Below the pieces are notes generated by a model that did not search any database, was not told where the DNA came from, and was given only the letters and a program-made list of their open reading frames with translations. 64,000 nt of DNA, from assembly GCA_029432795.1 (NCBI GenBank), contig JARNMJ010000017.1, forward strand, positions 18,880 through 82,879, read 5' to 3'. This document shows, in pieces, positions 36,839 through 44,916 of this stretch. Each line of letters begins with the position of its first letter. Within the stretch, counting starts at the first letter, position 1. The DNA is from Pontiellaceae bacterium B12219 (GTDB lineage Bacteria > Verrucomicrobiota > Kiritimatiellia > Kiritimatiellales > Pontiellaceae). The position numbers were made by a program, and so were the translations under genes.

Positions 36839-38169
36839 ACCGCTGTCCCTTGGTGCTTCGCCCCGATCGCATACCAGTCGACCTTACGCGTCAGCAGCAT
36901 CGCAAGAGCCATCAGCCCGAAAACGAGCGCCGAACCCGCGACCAATGCGTGATCCTCCGATTTTAAGAGGACGAAAAGGACGCCATATAAAAGAGCCAGC
37001 AGCCCACCGAACGACATCCCGCGCATGGCCCCTTTCAGCACATGGCATAAATAGAATGTAATCAGAACAATAGTCGCACCCGCCGCCATAAAGTAGGACC
37101 CACCGAAACCCACGTGTTCCGACAGACTAAGCAGCAATAGAAAAAAGATCGCCTGCGCCAGCCCCACAAAGCCGTACTGAATCGGGTGAATCTGCAGTCC
37201 CGAAATGGTTTCGAACATAAAGAAAGCTGTGAACGTGATGAAAATGAAAAGGAAGCCGTATTTCAACGCACGGTCTGTCATCGAATACACATTCACCGGA
37301 TCAACCAGGCTGACGCCGAGCTCCTGAATCGGTCCTTTTCGAACTCTGGAAATATGCTGTTGTGCAGAACACGCCAATCCGTTCACATTCCACTCCGCCG
37401 TAAAACCGGCCTCAGAAACCGTACGGTCCGTCGCCAGAAAATCGCCGATGAAACTCGGATGCGGCCAGGCCGAACTCAATTGGATAAAATTATCATCGCC
37501 GACCGGCACAAACGTCAGATTTCCCATGCCGTGCACATCAAGCGGCAATTCAAACTCAAAACGATTTCCAAACAAACTTCCAGGGTCCGGAAGTTTGGCA
37601 TGCACCCCGTTTCCGATCGCATCCAAATCGCTTCCCGGCACCACTTCAAGATTTTCCTCGCCAAATTTGAATACCGGAACCCGGGTGAAACCACGCAGGT
37701 CGCTCATGAGAATACAGGCGTTAGCCGAAACCAGTTCAATCCGCACTCCCTCGCGGGTACCCAACATTTCAATTTCAGGAAAAACAACGGCTCCGCTGAC
37801 GGTTCCTGCGGTCTGAAAAACATGTGCTTTAAAAATTCCCCGGTAGCGTTCCTGCACTTGCATATCGCCGTCATAGCTGAAGGTTTCAGGATACACATTC
37901 AGCATTTTTATATCCTGTAACGGCTTTTCATACCATGTATCTGTTTCCTTGTTATACGCAGATTCCGTCCAGAACTCCCGATAGCGAACAGTAAAAACCG
38001 GACCGATAATCTGCTGTTCACCTGCATAGCTCGATGCAATATCACGCTGAACGCTGAGGGCCCGGGCCTTTCGTTCCCTCGCCAGGTTATCGATTGATGA
38101 AAGTGCGATCAGCATCGCAACAGAAACGAAGCCCAGCACCAAGACCTTCCAAACAATATTCTTCCGCAT
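36835..38169 (-). CDS. creD: Inner-membrane protein CreD
   Basis: 444-aa polytopic membrane protein of the CreD family, the main output of the CreBC system and linked in enterobacteria to envelope integrity and colicin E2 tolerance. One N-terminal helix (VWKVLVLGFVSVAMLIALSS) precedes a ~260-residue periplasmic domain with GEQQIIGPVFTVRYREFW. Five or so helices follow, including YGFVGLAQAIFFLLLLSLSE and GGSYFMAAGATIVLITFYLC, the family's strongest signature. The gene is separated from creC by 147 bp that hold a perfect CreB recognition sequence. GGAGA lies before the ATG. A small membrane protein gene overlaps the 3' end. Confidence 0.93.
   Translation of the reverse strand: MRKNIVWKVLVLGFVSVAMLIALSSIDNLARERKARALSVQRDIASSYAGEQQIIGPVFTVRYREFWTESAYNKETDTWYEKPLQDIKMLNVYPETFSYDGDMQVQERYRGIFKAHVFQTAGTVSGAVVFPEIEMLGTREGVRIELVSANACILMSDLRGFTRVPVFKFGEENLEVVPGSDLDAIGNGVHAKLPDPGSLFGNRFEFELPLDVHGMGNLTFVPVGDDNFIQLSSAWPHPSFIGDFLATDRTVSEAGFTAEWNVNGLACSAQQHISRVRKGPIQELGVSLVDPVNVYSMTDRALKYGFLFIFITFTAFFMFETISGLQIHPIQYGFVGLAQAIFFLLLLSLSEHVGFGGSYFMAAGATIVLITFYLCHVLKGAMRGMSFGGLLALLYGVLFVLLKSEDHALVAGSALVFGLMALAMLLTRKVDWYAIGAKHQGTAV
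37578..37592. repeat. Degenerate palindrome copy TTCCAG-GGT-CCGGAA
   Basis: In creD, same phase as most coding copies (Leu-Pro-Asp-Pro-Gly on the minus strand). Confidence 0.5.
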
Positions 38170-38190
38170 AACAAATCTCCGGTTAGTTGT

Positions 38191-38205
38191 TTCCAGAGGT
38201 TGGAA
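38191..38205. repeat. Palindrome variant TTCCAG-AGG-TTGGAA
   Basis: In the creC-creD gap, between the CreB site and the creD start. Confidence 0.8.
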
Positions 38206-38234
38206 CAGGAAGTTGAAAACAGTTTGAAGCGAAT

Positions 38235-38250
38235 GTGAACTCGAGGTGAA
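38235..38250 (-). promoter_or_regulatory. CreB-binding site (cre-tag) TTCAC-N6-TTCAC before creD
   Basis: Exact match on the minus strand to the direct repeat TTCAC-N6-TTCAC defined for CreB in Escherichia coli and BlrA in Aeromonas. It lies 66 bp upstream of the creD ATG, where an activator would bind. It is present before creD but not found before creB. Confidence 0.85.
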
Positions 38251-38263
38251 AAACTAAACTCCT

Positions 38264-38305
38264 CTCTATCATCCAGACACACGATCGTGCATTTAGATGA
38301 TAGAG
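38264..38305. repeat. Hairpin between creC and creD
   Basis: CTCTATCATC pairs perfectly with GATGATAGAG. The 22-nt loop contains the palindrome CACGATCGTG. It begins 11 bp after the creC stop and lacks a T tract, so it may attenuate or process the creBC transcript. Confidence 0.65.
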
Positions 38306-38316
38306 CTCGCCGTAAT

Positions 38317-39717
38317 TTATCCGAGACGAAGCACTGCTTCAGTGCCGCCTTCTGCACGATTTTTCAGCGCAATATCGCCGCCGTGCAGACGGGCGATTTC
38401 GCGCACGAAGTTGAGCCCCAGCCCGGAACTTTTTGATCCCCCTTCCCTACGCGGCAGCGAATAGAACCGTTCAAACACCCGCTCTAAGGCATAATCGGGA
38501 ATCCCGCTGCCGGAATCACGAACGATGATTTCCGAAGCGCCGGCTTCCACCTCGACCCGGCCGCCCGCCGGCGAGAAGTCGATGGCGTTACGCACGAGGT
38601 TGGCCACAGCCTGCCGGAGCAGAAAATACTCGCCGGAAATATGCGAGGCGTCGCTGACGCGGGGCTGCAGCGTGATTTCTTTTTGACGCGCGACCGGAAG
38701 CAGGCTGTCGATGACATCGTCGATCAAAACCTGAACATCGATCGCTTCCGACTGCTCCAGCCCTTTTCGTTTTTCAATCGCGGCGAGCGATAGCATGCGA
38801 TCCACCAGACCATGCAATCGTTCCGACTCCGCGCGAATATTCCCGAGAAACTTTTCACGCTGCGCAGTGGACATTTCCTCGTTCAGAAGCTCTGCCGCCC
38901 CCTGAATGGCGGCCAACGGACTTTTCATTTCATGCGTCAGCGACTGCACATAGCCTTCGACATATTGTTTACCCTCCAGCGCATCGCGCATTTCTTCAAA
39001 CGCATTGGCCAGCTCGCTCATTTCTCCGCCATGCCCCAGGGCCGGGCGAGCCGCTTTCCGACCGTCACGAATCGCACGGGCATAATTCGTAAGAGCCCGC
39101 ACCGGTTGAATAATCCAAAGCGATACGGGAATCAGCAAAAGCAGGATGGCCACAAAACCGATCAAGCCGGAAATGATCAGGCGATGCCGGGCCTGTTTGA
39201 GAAACGGGCTGATGCTGCTCAGCGGTTTGCCGACCGTTACCGCACCGATGATCCGGTCGCCATTCATCACCGGTGCCGCAACATAAAAATAGGCGCTGTA
39301 CGGGTCACCCGGGATTTCATGCGAGGTGCGCGCTCCGTATTTGCCCTTCAGCGCCAGCGCCGTATCGCGCCAGCCGTACTGTTCTCCAGCCGCAAGAGCT
39401 GATCGGGAATCAAAAACAACACGGCTCTGTTCATCCACCACAACCACCCGCAGATTCATGCGGGTTTTGGTGTGGTTATAAATCCGGGCCGAAAGCGGCC
39501 GCTCCGCTGCCGCCGCAAACGCCCGTTCAAATGCGGGATCAATCTGAAGATTTCCGGACAGCTGCTCGGCCAGCAATACGGAGGTGTCCACCAGCGATTC
39601 TTCCATGGTAATAAAATAGTGCAACCGGACATCCTTCACAATCCAGTCGACCAACGCATAAAACCCGAGCGACAAAACGACCAATGCCGTCAAAAACAAA
39701 CGGCTGCGCATTTTCAT
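38317..39717 (-). CDS. creC: Sensor histidine kinase CreC
   Basis: 466-aa membrane sensor kinase partnered with CreB. Two helices (FLTALVVLSLGFYALVDWIV and LIISGLIGFVAILLLLIPVS) frame a periplasmic sensor domain of ~160 residues. A HAMP-like linker with ALTNYARAIRDGRKAARPAL follows. The phosphoacceptor is His in SLTHEMKSPLAAIQGAAELL. The ATPase domain has NLVRNAIDFSP, RDSGSGIPDYALERVFERFY and SSGLGLNFVREIARLHGG. It overlaps creB by 4 bp, so the pair is translated together. The signal sensed is not known from sequence; in E. coli CreC responds to growth on fermentation products. Confidence 0.93.
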   Translation of the reverse strand: MKMRSRLFLTALVVLSLGFYALVDWIVKDVRLHYFITMEESLVDTSVLLAEQLSGNLQIDPAFERAFAAAAERPLSARIYNHTKTRMNLRVVVVDEQSRVVFDSRSALAAGEQYGWRDTALALKGKYGARTSHEIPGDPYSAYFYVAAPVMNGDRIIGAVTVGKPLSSISPFLKQARHRLIISGLIGFVAILLLLIPVSLWIIQPVRALTNYARAIRDGRKAARPALGHGGEMSELANAFEEMRDALEGKQYVEGYVQSLTHEMKSPLAAIQGAAELLNEEMSTAQREKFLGNIRAESERLHGLVDRMLSLAAIEKRKGLEQSEAIDVQVLIDDVIDSLLPVARQKEITLQPRVSDASHISGEYFLLRQAVANLVRNAIDFSPAGGRVEVEAGASEIIVRDSGSGIPDYALERVFERFYSLPRREGGSKSSGLGLNFVREIARLHGGDIALKNRAEGGTEAVLRLG

Positions 39718-40406
39718 GGATCAACCTTCAGGCAATACCCCCAGCCACGCCGCGTTTCCAGACACGCGCAGGCTTCGTTAATTTTCCGAAGTTTGGAACG
39801 CAGAGTCTTGATATGCGTATCGACCGTGCGGTCGCAACTCGCATCCGGTTCTTCCCACGCGTGATCCATCAGCTGATCGCGCGAGAACACCTGACCCGGA
39901 TGACGAATCATCAGTTCCAGCATCCGGAATTCGTAGCGGGAAAGCGGCAGCGCCTGTCCTTCGAAATAGATCGTCTTCGTTTTCTGATCCACCAGAAACT
40001 TCGCTTCCGGCGCGGAGGTTCCAACCCTTGGAACCGATGTGCCGGACCGTCGGAGAATCGCCCGGATTCGCGCCGTCAGTTCGCGCGGGCTGAAGGGTTT
40101 CGCCATATAGTCGTCCGCACCGAGTTCCAACCCGACAATCCGGTCGATCTCATCATCGCGCGCCGTCAGAAAAATGATCGGCACATCGGATTCCGTTCGG
40201 ATCCGGCGGCAGAAATCGAAACCGCTTTCATCCGGAAGGCCGACGTCCAGCACCACCAGATCGATCGAATGTTCCGCCAGCATCTTTGCGCCGGCTCTCG
40301 ACGTTGCTGCGTGAATCGGCACCATATTTTCGGTTTCGACCGCGAAAGCGATATTGTCCGCAATCGCCGGTTCGTCTTCCACAATCAGTATCGTGTGCTG
40401 CCCCAT
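39714..40406 (-). CDS. creB: Response regulator CreB (OmpR family)
   Basis: 230-aa two-component regulator. The receiver domain has the acidic pair in LIVEDEPAIADNIAFAVE, the phosphorylated Asp in LVVLDVGLPDESGFDFC, and Lys in YMAKPFSPRELTARI. The winged-helix effector domain has LSRYEFRMLELMIRHPGQVF and TVDTHIKTLRSKLRKI. The genes downstream and an exact CreB site before creD confirm the identity. A palindrome copy of the form CTCCAA-GGT-TTGGAA ends 8 bp upstream of the ATG, and on the coding strand its TTGGAG end serves as the ribosome site. Two more copies lie inside the gene, one encoding VPRVG in the interdomain linker. Confidence 0.93.
   Translation of the reverse strand: MGQHTILIVEDEPAIADNIAFAVETENMVPIHAATSRAGAKMLAEHSIDLVVLDVGLPDESGFDFCRRIRTESDVPIIFLTARDDEIDRIVGLELGADDYMAKPFSPRELTARIRAILRRSGTSVPRVGTSAPEAKFLVDQKTKTIYFEGQALPLSRYEFRMLELMIRHPGQVFSRDQLMDHAWEEPDASCDRTVDTHIKTLRSKLRKINEACACLETRRGWGYCLKVDP
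39784..39798. repeat. Palindrome variant TTCCGA-AGT-TTGGAA in creB
   Basis: One mismatch; encodes Ser-Lys-Leu-Arg on the minus strand within the DNA-binding domain. Confidence 0.65.
40019..40033. repeat. 15-bp palindrome TTCCAA-CCC-TTGGAA in creB
   Basis: Perfect copy; encodes Val-Pro-Arg-Val-Gly in the linker between CreB domains, a place that tolerates insertions. Confidence 0.9.
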
Positions 40407-40413
40407 ACGGAAT

Positions 40414-40428
40414 CTCCAAGGTTTGGAA
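40414..40428. repeat. Palindrome variant CTCCAA-GGT-TTGGAA
   Basis: 8 bp upstream of the creB ATG; read on the coding strand, TTGGAG provides the Shine-Dalgarno sequence. Confidence 0.85.
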
Positions 40429-40459
40429 GAAATTAGAGCAGTCCCTCGATGATAAAAAG

Positions 40460-40489
40460 AAAACCCCGCAAATTTTATCGCGGGGTTTT
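40460..40489 (-). terminator. alaS terminator
   Basis: AAAACCCCGC/GCGGGGTTTT stem around AAATTTTATC, with T runs on both strands. It lies after alaS and before creB on the same strand. A palindrome copy abuts it on the alaS side. Confidence 0.9.
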
Positions 40490-40504
40490 TTCCAAGGATT
40501 GGAA
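40490..40504. repeat. 15-bp palindrome TTCCAA-GGA-TTGGAA
   Basis: Perfect copy between the alaS stop codon and its terminator hairpin. Confidence 0.9.
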
Positions 40505-40513
40505 GTTCAGGAC

Positions 40514-43171
40514 TTAGGCGTTTAACTGATCCACAATTCCGGCAACGGCCTGAATGGCTTCGCCGACTTTGGAGCCGTCTTTACCGCCGGCCTGAGCTTT
40601 GTCGGGCTTGCCGCCACCGCCGCCGCCGGCAATCTTCGCAACCTGGCCGATCAGCTTGCCGGCATGAATGCCTTTGGCCACGAGGTCTTCCGATACGCTG
40701 GCCGCCAAACACGCTTTCCCTTCATTGGAACTGCCGAGTACAATGACCGCACTGGAGATTTTCTGGCGCAGTCCGTCGAGCACCTGACGCAGTGCATCCA
40801 TCGGCATTTCGCCGAGTTCTGCGGCCAGCACCTGTACGCCGCCCCGGTCCTCAACTTTTTCAACCAAACCATCGACGTTCGATACCGCCGCTTTGGTCTG
40901 CAGTTCCTTCAATTGTTTTTCAGCCGCTTTCACCTGATCCGTGAGAGTTTTAATGCGACCCGGCAGTTCCGAAGCTTTCACACTCAGACTTTGGCTGAGA
41001 CCGGTGAGCAGTGCGTGTTCTTCCGCTGCCCAGGCCAAAGCATCGAGTCCGGTAACGGCTTCGATTCGGCGAATGCCTGCCGCAACAGACGATTCCGAGA
41101 CAATGCGGAACTGGCCGATATCGCCCGTCATCTGCACATGCGTTCCGCCGCAGAGTTCTTTACTGAATTCGCCAACGGTTACCACGCGAACCATATCGCC
41201 GTATTTATCGTCGAACACGGCTTGGATATCGCCCGACTTCTGCACATCGGCCAACGCCATTTCCACAGTCTGGAGCTCATCGTTCTTCATAATCTGGTGA
41301 TTCACCACCTGTTCAATCTGGCGGATCTGTTCCGGATTCAGTGCTTCAAAATGATTAAAGTCAAACCGCAGGTATTCGTTGGAAACGAGCGAACCGGCCT
41401 GTTTGATATTCGGATCGACCACCTGACGCAGGGCTGCATTCAGCAAATGGGTGGCGGTATGGTTCCGGCGCATCTGACCCCGACGATAGCGATCAACCCC
41501 GGCAATCGCCGGTTCGCCTTTGCGCGGTGCGCCGTAGGTCAATTCTCCGCGATGAATAATGACGCCTTCCGGAGTCTTCTGGGTATCGGTGACTTTGAAT
41601 CCAAAATCCTGACCCTGAATTTCTCCCTGATCGCCCATCTGTCCACCGGACTCCGGATAGAACGGGGTTTCCTTCAGCACCAGCGTGTTGTTGTCCAGCA
41701 TCTCAACCACTTCGGTCTGAATCTGCACCTGATTGTAGCCGACAAACGGCGTGGCATCCACGTCCAGTGCTTTATCGGAAACCGTTACAATTGATTTCTT
41801 GGAGGCATGATCCGAACGGGCGCGTTCGCGCTGTTCGTTCATCAGATCTTCAAATCCATCGGTATCGACGGTCAGGCCGCGTTCGCGGGCCATCAATTCG
41901 GTCAGGTCGAGCGGGAATCCATAGGTGTCGTAAAGTTTGAAGGCATCTTCCCCGACAATCTGATTGTTCACCGGTTCGATGGCATCGAAAACGACCAGCC
42001 CTTTATCGAGCGTGCGGTTGAAGGATTCCTCCTCCGCTTTCAGCGTTTTACTGATCCGCGCGTGATTTGTACGCAGTTCCGGGAACGCTTCACCGAAACA
42101 GTCGGCCACAATATCGGCCAGTTTATAGAAAAAGGGTTCCGTGAATCCAAGCGTACGGCCATAACGAACCGCGCGGCGCAGAATGCGGCGCAGCACATAG
42201 CCCCGCCCGTCATTCGAAGGGATGATGCCGTCGGCAATCGAGAACGAGAGGCAGCGGATGTGATCGGCAATCACGCGGAAGGCGACATCGATCTTTTCCT
42301 GTTCGGACTGCTTAGCGGCGTCGAGCGGCAGCGTACTGGTATAAGGTTTTCCGCTCATTTTTTCCAATCCCTGGAAAATCGGCGTGAAGACATCGGTTTC
42401 GTAGTTGGAAATGACACCTGAAAAATCGGTGAATCCTTTGGTGCACTGAATAATCGAACAGGCGCGTTCGAAGCCCATGCCGGTGTCGACATGTTGTGCC
42501 GGAAGCGGAGTAAAGGTTCCATCCTGGCTGGCATTAAACTGCATGAACACAAGATTCCAGATTTCAATACAGTCGGCGCTGTCGGCATTCACCATTTCCG
42601 CGCCGCAGTCCCCGTTCGGAGTCAGATCGACGTGGAGCTCGGAACACGGACCGCATGGGCCGGTATCGCCCATCATCCAGAAATTATCTGTCCGGTTACC
42701 GGGAACAACGTGGTCCTCGGGCAGATAGCGCAGCCAAAGGTCGCGCGCTTCGAGGTCCGCTTCTCCTTTTTCGTCACCACCGAAATAGGTGGCATAGAGA
42801 CGTTCTTTCGGGAACCCCCAAACGTCGGTGATCAGCTCCCAGGCCCAATCGATGGCTTCCACTTTGAAATAGTCGCCGAACGACCAGTTGCCCAGCATTT
42901 CGAAAAATGTGTGGTGATAAGTATCCAGTCCGACATCGTCAAGGTCGTTGTGTTTACCGCCGGCGCGGATGCATTTCTGGGTGTCGGCGGCGCGGCCCGG
43001 GGTGTACGGGCAGTTCATCTGACCGAGAAAGATCGGCACAAACTGGTTCATGCCCGCATTGGTGAACAGCAGGTTGGGCGCATCGGGAAGCAGACTGCCC
43101 GATTTTACGATGGTGTGTTTTTTCGACGCATAAAAGTCGAAAAACGATTGCCGGATTTCACTCGATGTCAT
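40514..43171 (-). CDS. alaS: Alanyl-tRNA synthetase
   Basis: Class II synthetase that charges tRNA-Ala, 885 aa, normal length. The N-terminus SEIRQSFFDFYASKKH and motif 1/2 region FTNAGMNQFVPIFLGQ with AGGKHNDLDDVG are typical. The active-site stretch VDTGMGFERACSIIQ follows. The editing domain has the metal motif HTATHLL and CGGTHVQMTG. The C-Ala domain has a coiled segment (KAAEKQLKELQTKAAVSN) and the Gly-rich KIAGGGGGGKPDKAQAGG. AGGA precedes the ATG. One palindrome copy lies inside (FQGLE), and a terminator follows. Confidence 0.97.
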   Translation of the reverse strand: MTSSEIRQSFFDFYASKKHTIVKSGSLLPDAPNLLFTNAGMNQFVPIFLGQMNCPYTPGRAADTQKCIRAGGKHNDLDDVGLDTYHHTFFEMLGNWSFGDYFKVEAIDWAWELITDVWGFPKERLYATYFGGDEKGEADLEARDLWLRYLPEDHVVPGNRTDNFWMMGDTGPCGPCSELHVDLTPNGDCGAEMVNADSADCIEIWNLVFMQFNASQDGTFTPLPAQHVDTGMGFERACSIIQCTKGFTDFSGVISNYETDVFTPIFQGLEKMSGKPYTSTLPLDAAKQSEQEKIDVAFRVIADHIRCLSFSIADGIIPSNDGRGYVLRRILRRAVRYGRTLGFTEPFFYKLADIVADCFGEAFPELRTNHARISKTLKAEEESFNRTLDKGLVVFDAIEPVNNQIVGEDAFKLYDTYGFPLDLTELMARERGLTVDTDGFEDLMNEQRERARSDHASKKSIVTVSDKALDVDATPFVGYNQVQIQTEVVEMLDNNTLVLKETPFYPESGGQMGDQGEIQGQDFGFKVTDTQKTPEGVIIHRGELTYGAPRKGEPAIAGVDRYRRGQMRRNHTATHLLNAALRQVVDPNIKQAGSLVSNEYLRFDFNHFEALNPEQIRQIEQVVNHQIMKNDELQTVEMALADVQKSGDIQAVFDDKYGDMVRVVTVGEFSKELCGGTHVQMTGDIGQFRIVSESSVAAGIRRIEAVTGLDALAWAAEEHALLTGLSQSLSVKASELPGRIKTLTDQVKAAEKQLKELQTKAAVSNVDGLVEKVEDRGGVQVLAAELGEMPMDALRQVLDGLRQKISSAVIVLGSSNEGKACLAASVSEDLVAKGIHAGKLIGQVAKIAGGGGGGKPDKAQAGGKDGSKVGEAIQAVAGIVDQLNA
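42362..42376. repeat. Palindrome variant TTCCAA-TCC-CTGGAA in alaS
   Basis: Encodes Phe-Gln-Gly-Leu-Glu on the minus strand, the second-most common phase. Confidence 0.8.
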
Positions 43172-43328
43172 AATTCAGTCCTGTTTCAAAATGAGCGGAA
43201 AAGGCGGACTTTATACTGACTGGCTCATCGTTATGCAAGAAATGCCATGAACCGATAACGGCTTCCGCTGAAAATCGTTCACGTGTCCGGCTTGATTCCC
43301 ACTTGCCAATTAGGATAGATGTATACAC

Positions 43329-44303
43329 ATGAATGAGAAACGTATAGTACAATTGGTGGCTAGCAGTGCAGCCGTGTTGGTTTTATTGAGTGGCTGTGGA
43401 AAAAATTCCTCTGCGTCTCCGGATGCAACCTACCAACAGGGTCTGGCCTACCTCAACGGCGATGGAGTTCAAAAAAGTCCGGAGCAGGCCGTTGCCCTGT
43501 TGCTGACTGCCGCTCAGGCCGGGCATCCCGAAGCCATGATGGAATTGAGCACCTGCTATACCTACGGTACCGGAGTTGCCCCGGACAACGAGCTGGCCTT
43601 CAACTGGATTCATAAAGCGGCCGAAAGCGGCTCCTCCAAAGCCCGCGCCTATATTTCTATTTTTTACCTGCAGGGCATCGGCACTCCGGAAAGTCCGGAT
43701 ACCGCCATTCAGCTGCTGAATACAGAAGCGAACGCCGGCAATATCGATGCGATGACTATTTTAGCCAATCTTTATGAAGTCGGTGCCGGTGTTCCGGTGG
43801 ATTTGGCGCGATCCATGGAATGGCACCGTCAGGCCGCCGCGCACGGAAATGCGCAGTCTATGTATTTCCTCGGGCGCAGCTACGCCAAAGGCGAGGCCGG
43901 CCTCCAGAAAAATGAAGGTCTGGCGGCGGAATGGTATCAGAAAGCCGCCAATGCCGGATCGATTGAAGCAATTGGAAAGCTCGGTGCCTGTTATATGATG
44001 GGTCAGGGGGTTCCGCAGGATACCCATAAAGGATTTTCTTTAATTAAGGATGCCGCCGCAAAAGGGGACGCCGATTCGATGCATAATCTCGGTGTCTGCT
44101 ATGAACGCGGATTGAATGTTCAGGCGGACATGCCGACTGCCGTGGCTTACTATCGTCAGGGCGCAGCTGCCGGCTGCCCGGAAGCGATGTATAATCTGTC
44201 CGTCTGTCTCTCCTTTGGAAAAGGGGTTGCTAAAAATCCGGACGAAGCAGCTACCTGGCGGACGAAAGCCCTCGAAATCGATCCCACGATTACCGCGAAA
44301 TAA
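43329..44303 (+). CDS. Sel1-repeat lipoprotein
   Basis: 324-aa lipoprotein: MNEKRIVQLVASSAAVLVLLSGC gives the lipobox and anchoring Cys23. The mature part is a solenoid of about seven Sel1-like repeats of ~36 residues. Examples are YQQGLAYLNGDGVQKSPEQA, AMMELSTCYTYGTGVAPDNE, AMYNLSVCLSFGKGVAKNPD and AAAKGDADSMHNLGVCYERG. Such proteins act as interaction scaffolds in the envelope. No ribosome site is seen; a box TAGGAT lies shortly upstream. The gene is divergent from alaS, with a 157-bp shared promoter region. Its partner is unknown. Confidence 0.9.
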   Translation: MNEKRIVQLVASSAAVLVLLSGCGKNSSASPDATYQQGLAYLNGDGVQKSPEQAVALLLTAAQAGHPEAMMELSTCYTYGTGVAPDNELAFNWIHKAAESGSSKARAYISIFYLQGIGTPESPDTAIQLLNTEANAGNIDAMTILANLYEVGAGVPVDLARSMEWHRQAAAHGNAQSMYFLGRSYAKGEAGLQKNEGLAAEWYQKAANAGSIEAIGKLGACYMMGQGVPQDTHKGFSLIKDAAAKGDADSMHNLGVCYERGLNVQADMPTAVAYYRQGAAAGCPEAMYNLSVCLSFGKGVAKNPDEAATWRTKALEIDPTITAK

Positions 44304-44382
44304 GGTTTTTCATAATTTTATGCGCGTGTTCCGGCTTCCTGTCAGCTCCGCATCAACCGTCCGTTTCGGCCGTAAATAATAA

Positions 44383-44398
44383 CTCCAGAAGGTTGGAA
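44383..44398. repeat. 16-bp degenerate palindrome CTCCAG-AAGG-TTGGAA
   Basis: Spacer of four instead of three; in the displaced frame of the EIIA-like tail. Confidence 0.5.
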
Positions 44399-44901
44399 AT
44401 ATCTGACGCGCCGATCCACGCAGGAATGAATTCCGGGGTTTCGGCACGCCGGGCGATTTCGGCGAGAAACTGCAGGTGCGTCGTTGGGTTACCACGATCG
44501 CCCAGCAACAGAAAAACGGCGTGTATTTTCTGTTCCGCCATCGGGAATTCCAATCCCTGACCACTGCGGGCCGCCGTTGAGCAGCAGATGCGGCAATGCC
44601 ACGCCGGCATCAGCCGGTGTTTCGCCGAGGCGTGTACGTTCCAGTAAGGCACCAAGAATCAGATCCCGGGAGATTCCACTCTGTTCAGCGAGCAACCCCG
44701 CTCCTTTGCGGATGACCGCTTCGCAATCATCGCCGGAATTCACCTCTATAAAGTCAGCGTTGGAAACCAGCTGATAAAACGGGGTTACATCACGCAGACC
44801 GCGTTCTTTCATAATCTGGCGAAGTTCAGTACGCAACCCCATGGCATCGGCATCGCGCTCAAGCAGCCTTTCGCCCAGCCGTTCCGCCATTTTTGCGACG
44901 G

Positions 44902-44916
44902 CTCCAACCCTTGGAA
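44902..44916. repeat. Palindrome variant CTCCAA-CCC-TTGGAA
   Basis: In the permease after the last membrane helix; encodes Ile-Pro-Arg-Val-Gly on the minus strand. Confidence 0.85.

Noticed and set aside
40664..41794. 376-aa open frame on the plus strand
   Set aside because: Antisense to alaS, no start signal and no recognisable domain.
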